Of a DNA stretch of 25,273 bases, positions 21,261-25,273 are shown in pieces. The position numbers and the translations under genes were made by a program. Positions within the stretch are counted from its first letter, which is position 1, and each line of letters begins with the position of its first letter. The stretch lies in the NCBI GenBank assembly GCA_016180375.1, contig JACPBJ010000034.1, forward strand, positions 1 to 25,273, given 5' to 3'. The DNA is from Nitrososphaerota archaeon (lineage in GTDB: Archaea; Thermoproteota; Nitrososphaeria; Nitrososphaerales; UBA57). Below the pieces are notes generated by a model that did not search any database, had not been told where the DNA came from, and worked only from the letters and a program-made list of their open reading frames with translations.

Positions 21261-22073
21261 TTACACTCTAACGTTGGAAAAAGCGTCTGCAATTGTCTGC
21301 CCAAGTTTCTTGTCCCCCGCAACAACAAAAGAAACTCGCTCTTTAGACATAACATCAATAGAATCTAGATCCTGCCCTATTCCTTGTACGAATCCTCCTG
21401 CCGATTTGACAAGGAATATGGAAGGCAAACAATCGTAGTTTCTCAACTGCTTTCCGGGCGCAACATATGCATCAGTCCTTCCAATTGCGACATACGCAAT
21501 CTCAAGAGCAGCAGAGCCAAGCATTCTGGGATATCCCGTCTGGCTGACAAGGCTATACATTTTCTCCATGATTTCCTTGGGTCTTTCCACCCTTACTTTT
21601 AATTCGAAAGATATCAAAGCTTCAGAAATATTCCCAACATTGCTGAGTTTTTGCTTCTTTCCATCAAGGAATGCTCCTTTATCACCTGTAATCATCTCTC
21701 CAGAGACTAAATCCACAACGCCTGAAGCTTTCATTTCTCCAAACATGCACCCCTCAAGAATTCCTGCAGAGGCGCAAAATACAGGCACACCTCTGATCGC
21801 ATTTGTGCTGCCGTCTATTGGGTCCATAAGCACAATCGGCGCATCGCTAGCTCCTTTCACTATCCCAACCTCTTCTGAGATGATGGTGCAACCGGGGAGG
21901 ACTTTTCTAAATGAATCAATGAGTAGTTTCTCTGCCAGCGCATCAATGGCATAGGTAATGTCTCCTGAGGCACCCTTTCCTATTGCAGAGCGCATTTTAG
22001 CATCAGATCTTACCTCTGAGATTTCTTCGAATAGTCTTGTGAACGCGCTCCCAATTACACTGCGATAGTCCAT
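21261..22073 (-). CDS. suhB: Inositol monophosphatase-family phosphatase (IMPase/FBPase)
   Basis: This 270-residue Mg2+-dependent phosphatase has metal-site motif 1 in GDITYAIDALAEK and ISEEVG (Glu67-Glu68), motif 2 DPIDGSTN (84-91), and the third metal aspartate in RNYDCLPS followed by KSAGG. In archaea such enzymes act on inositol-1-phosphate and often also on fructose-1,6-bisphosphate. Its divergent neighbour ino1 makes inositol-1-phosphate, so an inositol role is favoured here. It lacks any N-terminal extension. ATG 22073 lies about 35 nt from a TATA-like element near 22108 that may serve both genes. Confidence 0.9.
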   Translation of the reverse strand: MDYRSVIGSAFTRLFEEISEVRSDAKMRSAIGKGASGDITYAIDALAEKLLIDSFRKVLPGCTIISEEVGIVKGASDAPIVLMDPIDGSTNAIRGVPVFCASAGILEGCMFGEMKASGVVDLVSGEMITGDKGAFLDGKKQKLSNVGNISEALISFELKVRVERPKEIMEKMYSLVSQTGYPRMLGSAALEIAYVAIGRTDAYVAPGKQLRNYDCLPSIFLVKSAGGFVQGIGQDLDSIDVMSKERVSFVVAGDKKLGQTIADAFSNVRV

Positions 22074-22103
22074 CTCTTAGCACCTGTTGGCTGATTAGGA
22101 AAG

Positions 22104-22117
22104 GTTATTATGAATAT
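22104..22117. promoter_or_regulatory. Putative shared TATA region between inositol phosphatase and ino1
   Basis: GTTATTATGAATAT lies midway in the 63-bp divergent gap. On the plus strand TTATTATG is centred 28 nt before the ino1 TTG (22137). On the minus strand CATAATAA lies about 35 nt before ATG 22073. One TATA region could therefore set both starts. Confidence 0.4.
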
Positions 22118-22136
22118 GGAATAGGAAGAGTAAGAA

Positions 22137-23204
22137 TTGCGTAAAATTAGGGTTGCACTTGTTGGAGTAGGCAATTGCGCCTCTGCCCTAGTGCAAGGTA
22201 CCCAGTATTATAGGCTAAGAGGCGAAGAAGATTCTATCGGTCTTACTAGCTATTCTCTTGGAGGATACGATCCTGGAGATATAGAATTTGTAGCGGCCTT
22301 TGATGTGAATACGAAGAAGGTTGGAAAGGATCTCTCTGAAGCTATTTTTGAGAAGCCGAACAATACCATAAAGATCAGCGATGTTCCTAAGCTAGGAGTT
22401 ACAGTCCAGAAGGGACAGTTGCTTGATGGTATTGGGAAGTATCTGAAGGACATAGTCCCTGTTGATGGCATAGCACCTACAGAAGTTTCGGACAAAATTA
22501 CCGATGCACAAGCAGACATTGTCGTCAATTACCTTCCTGTCGGAAGTCCTGAAGCTACAAGGTTCTATGCCGGGCAAGCGATAGCAGCAAAGGCAGCATT
22601 CATCAACGCCATGCCTGTATTCATTGCTTCGAACGAAGAGTGGCAACAGAAGTTCTCTCAAGCCTCTCTGCCAGTAGCTGGAGACGATGTCATGAGCCAG
22701 CTAGGCGCGACTGTCCTCCACAAAACGATAGTGAAACTTTGCGTGGATAGAGGAGTCAAAGTCGATGAAACCTATCAGCTAAACCTTGGCGGCGATACGG
22801 ACTTTCTGAACATGCTCGAAGAGAGCAGGCTTGTCGACAAAAGGGAGAGCAAGACGAGCGCTGTAAGAGCCATGGCACCATACGAGATTCCTACCAGAAT
22901 AGGCCCCAGCGACTACGTCAGATTTCTTGACAACGACAAAATCTGCTACGTATATCTGAAAGGAAGATACTTCGGCAACATCCCTCTAACTATTGATGTT
23001 AAGTTGCATGTTGTTGATGCTTACAACAGCGCAGGCATCATTATAGATGCAATAAGAGGCACCGCACTGGCTCTCGAAAGAGGAGTTTCTGGACCATTAA
23101 TTAGCGTGTCATCCTACTGCTTCAAGCATCCTCCATACCAATTGCCTTACGAGGAAGCAAAGCGCAGGTTTATGGAGTTTGTAGAGGGTAAGAGGGAACG
23201 CTAA
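22137..23204 (+). CDS. ino1: Myo-inositol-1-phosphate synthase
   Basis: This 355-residue NAD-dependent enzyme converts glucose-6-phosphate to L-myo-inositol-1-phosphate, the precursor for archaetidylinositol lipids and for inositol solutes. The Rossmann start is RVALVGVGNCASALVQG. The catalytic domain shows LNLGGDTDFLNMLEESR then SKTSAV. The C-terminal part has GPSDYVRFLDN, VKLHVVDAYNSAGIIIDAIR and ISVSSYCFKHPPYQLP, the pattern of the shorter archaeal/actinobacterial MIPS class rather than the long eukaryotic one. The start is TTG 22137; the nearest upstream ATG (22110) is in frame but followed by TAG after four codons. Its stop TAA overlaps the stop of the convergent surface-protein gene. 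Confidence 0.95.
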   Translation: MRKIRVALVGVGNCASALVQGTQYYRLRGEEDSIGLTSYSLGGYDPGDIEFVAAFDVNTKKVGKDLSEAIFEKPNNTIKISDVPKLGVTVQKGQLLDGIGKYLKDIVPVDGIAPTEVSDKITDAQADIVVNYLPVGSPEATRFYAGQAIAAKAAFINAMPVFIASNEEWQQKFSQASLPVAGDDVMSQLGATVLHKTIVKLCVDRGVKVDETYQLNLGGDTDFLNMLEESRLVDKRESKTSAVRAMAPYEIPTRIGPSDYVRFLDNDKICYVYLKGRYFGNIPLTIDVKLHVVDAYNSAGIIIDAIRGTALALERGVSGPLISVSSYCFKHPPYQLPYEEAKRRFMEFVEGKRER

Positions 23205-25273
23205 GCCTCTTCAGCCTTTGTTTGAACAGCCCTTCTGACAAGTATCCACGTAACCAGCACTATAGCGATTCCTATTCCGACTGGAAGACCAAACCTTGCT
23301 GCTACGTTCTCGTTTACTGCTATGGTAACTTCAGGAGAAACCACCGTCACAGGTTGACCGTCAAACACGTGTGTTATCTTCGGCTGGAACTTCATCTGTT
23401 TGTTTGGTTCAGGACTTGTTGCAGTAATTCTAATAGTGGTCTTCCCGTTAGGTGCGAGCTGCTTTGGAGCTTCTAGTCCGCCTTGCACAACAATGTTCTG
23501 CGGTTCTCCTTCATTTATGGTCAGTCCGCTTATGGTAAACGGAGCTGGATTAGAAATGTCGATGATGATTTCGTATGGTGTATTATCTAGAATTGTACTG
23601 CTGGCAAATCTGATCTGAATTTCCGGCGTGTTGAAAATCTGTAATGGAATAGCCTCACTGCGAATCGCCTGTATCGAGCCTGCAAGCGTAAAGGTAGCAA
23701 GAGCACCAAGCAAACTAACATTCTCCGGTCTAAAGGTTTGTATCTCGTAGTTCAGTGAAATGGATTCGCCCGGTGCGAGAACTGAGCGAGAATCAGTGTT
23801 CCTCCCTTTAGCTACTCTTAATGGGCGATCTCCTCCTTCCAGACCCACATCAAATATTGCCTCTGAACCCTTATTTTCAAGCTTGAGGGCAACTGTGAAG
23901 TTGTATCCAATTGGAGCAGCTTGTCTGTTCAGGGTTTTCACGACGGTCATGGCGTTAGGGGTCACAACAGAGGGCGACAGCCTCTCAACCGTCAAATCTC
24001 CGACCTTGAAACTAACGAGTGCGGCGCCTGCTATCAGGTTCATCTTTGATGCGCCCTTGCTCAGGTAACTTACAGCCTTTGTTTGTGTTGGCGCTATACT
24101 CTCGATGCTGGCTGATAACCCGCTAGGTGATGGTGCAAAGTTAACTGATGATGAAAATGTCGTGCCCTTTGGAGCCGAATCTACTACTTCTAGTCCTGTT
24201 ACTGGTCTTGTACCATCGTTTCTAATTGTAATGGTTGTTTCGAATATCCCCTCTCCTTTCGTCTTATTCTCCACCGATGCCTTTCCAATTAGCAGTGCAG
24301 GGATGTCAGGCCTTGTGTAATTCTCGAAGACCGTAAAGGTGTTCGACCTTATTGATTGAGGTTGATCATCGGTCCATTCGACTCTCCATGAAAGGTCTCT
24401 CTTCCTAAGAGTAAAACTGTCAAAGATTAGAGGAGCAGTGACCTTTATAGGCCTCAGCGGGTCAGGAGCAATCGCTGGTATAGTTTCGATTAGTTTGTCT
24501 CCGAGGAAGACTTTGACGCCAAAAGCGCTTCTCGCCCCGCCATTCCTTATCGCAAGAACAGCACTAGAATATGTGAAGGTGCTTTCGGCATCGCTTGTCT
24601 CAGCAATAGTTGGTGAGCTAGTCTTAGCGCGCAACACATACACAAACGTCTTGGACTGACCAGGCTCAAGCTTTGTTATGTTCTGGTCGGGTTCTGCTCG
24701 CGTAGCTTCAAAGTGCTGCTGCCACCAACTCTCCTTTGCAGATACGCGATCTATTGCAATGGTGCCTGCAGGCGCCACATTTTCGAACCTAATTCTGTAC
24801 TCTAGAGTTTCTCCAGCCGCTACTGCTGCCTTGTCAACCTGCCTAGTTACAACAAGGATAGGAGGAGATTGAACCATTGCGAAATCAAAGCCGCTCCTGT
24901 TTTCTTTTGGAGTAAGAACCGATCTGATGGTCGTGCTCCTCGTGTCTGGAGCATAGTCAACAGGATACTTGTCGCGAGGAGGAATAAAGCCGCCAAATAT
25001 CCTCAGTTCAAGGATGGAGCTCGTTGCTGAAGCAGATGCGTTAATTCCCCTAGCCTCTGGGAAGAGGTTTGAAAACTTCAGGCTCTTGTCCTTGATAGCA
25101 TCGAACGTAATCCCTCCAACGGCAACCGAATAAACGAAACTTGCTCCTGCTTTCTTACCTCCAAGTGTCAAGACCGGGAGGGGATTGCTGAGGAACTTAT
25201 CTATGGATACCAAAAGGTCAAAGCCCTTTCTGTTCTGGATGAGGTTCCAGATCTTTATCGGCAGGAACTTGCT
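23201..25273 (-). CDS. Large surface-anchored protein with DUF11/CARDB-like repeats (5' end outside window)
   Basis: The frame is open to the window edge: 20 codons before the first possible start (TTG 25213) still read SKFLPIKIWNLIQNRKGFDL with no stop, so the real N-terminus lies beyond 25273. The visible 690 residues contain several beta-sandwich repeats of the extracellular DUF11/CARDB kind, for example YRIRFENVAPAGTIAIDRV, ETTITIRNDGTRPVTGLEVV, VALKLENKGSEAIFDVGLEG and YEIIIDISNPAPFTISGLTI. The C-terminus has one membrane helix (GLPVGIGIAIVLVTWILV) followed by basic residues, so most of the chain should be outside the cell. Cysteines are absent. It may be a cell-surface or cell-wall component; no enzymatic motif was seen. 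Confidence 0.85.
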   Translation of the reverse strand, partial: SKFLPIKIWNLIQNRKGFDLLVSIDKFLSNPLPVLTLGGKKAGASFVYSVAVGGITFDAIKDKSLKFSNLFPEARGINASASATSSILELRIFGGFIPPRDKYPVDYAPDTRSTTIRSVLTPKENRSGFDFAMVQSPPILVVTRQVDKAAVAAGETLEYRIRFENVAPAGTIAIDRVSAKESWWQQHFEATRAEPDQNITKLEPGQSKTFVYVLRAKTSSPTIAETSDAESTFTYSSAVLAIRNGGARSAFGVKVFLGDKLIETIPAIAPDPLRPIKVTAPLIFDSFTLRKRDLSWRVEWTDDQPQSIRSNTFTVFENYTRPDIPALLIGKASVENKTKGEGIFETTITIRNDGTRPVTGLEVVDSAPKGTTFSSSVNFAPSPSGLSASIESIAPTQTKAVSYLSKGASKMNLIAGAALVSFKVGDLTVERLSPSVVTPNAMTVVKTLNRQAAPIGYNFTVALKLENKGSEAIFDVGLEGGDRPLRVAKGRNTDSRSVLAPGESISLNYEIQTFRPENVSLLGALATFTLAGSIQAIRSEAIPLQIFNTPEIQIRFASSTILDNTPYEIIIDISNPAPFTISGLTINEGEPQNIVVQGGLEAPKQLAPNGKTTIRITATSPEPNKQMKFQPKITHVFDGQPVTVVSPEVTIAVNENVAARFGLPVGIGIAIVLVTWILVRRAVQTKAEEA

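Noticed and set aside
21568..21954. Plus-strand 128-codon frame opposite the inositol phosphatase
   Set aside because: It is low-complexity Ser/Pro-rich sequence antisense to the DPIDGSTN-containing phosphatase; a codon-bias shadow.
1..25273. CRISPR array, insertion sequence or prophage
   Set aside because: No regularly spaced repeats, transposase motifs or phage genes were seen; the only notable direct repeat is the 52-bp tandem pair.

Overview
The window is archaeal and most likely from the TACK group, near Thaumarchaeota/Nitrososphaeria. The evidence is an 11-subunit-type complex I cluster without a visible NADH-oxidising module, an archaeal tRNA-Glu, a winged-helix/Fe-S protein of the archaeal RPC34 type, an eL22-like protein, the inositol-1-phosphate synthase plus phosphatase pair of archaeal lipid metabolism, and TATA boxes about 25-27 nt upstream of start codons (leaderless genes). 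TTG starts are common. No phage, insertion sequence or CRISPR array was seen. The lineage below TACK is an inference from gene content only.

Layout. 1-10638 (+) is a nuo operon: nuoB end, C, D, H, I, J, K, M, L, a second M, N. It encodes a proton- (or sodium-) pumping oxidoreductase membrane arm with four antiporter-like subunits instead of three. 10635-12592 holds a convergent polyprenyl diphosphate synthase (-) and a divergent zinc alcohol dehydrogenase (+) that share a TATA element. 12593-13239 holds tRNA-Glu(TTC) (-) and a gene-poor stretch with a possible small RNA. 13240-15549 is an amino-acid permease followed by a degenerate tandem Usp protein. 15550-16808 is a run of small regulatory or zinc proteins: RPC34-like, a 42-residue zinc microprotein, a zinc ribbon, and a lone Lrp/RAM domain. 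16811-18870 has a universal stress protein (-), KsgA/Dim1, a HemK-like methyltransferase and the eL22-like protein, a translation-linked group. 18873-20809 has two unrecognised divergent genes, one broken by a perfect 52-bp tandem duplication, and then pyrF. 20733-23204 has a Nudix hydrolase, an inositol monophosphatase-family gene and a divergent ino1. 23201-25273 is the 3' part of a large surface-anchored protein (-), cut by the window end.

Functional reading. The main system is a '2M' type complex I: two NuoM-like subunits flank NuoL, and the NuoL C-terminal lateral helix looks about 25 residues longer than usual, as needed to span an extra pump subunit. That NuoL is read here only by joining two frames at about 7356. 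Two genes (nuoI and the Lrp/RAM gene) appear to start at ATT and ATA, each with a well-placed Shine-Dalgarno. Lipid genes (prenyl synthase; ino1 with the phosphatase) fit archaeal ether-lipid and inositol head-group synthesis. The frameshift and the duplication could be real mutations or assembly errors; the sequence alone cannot decide.
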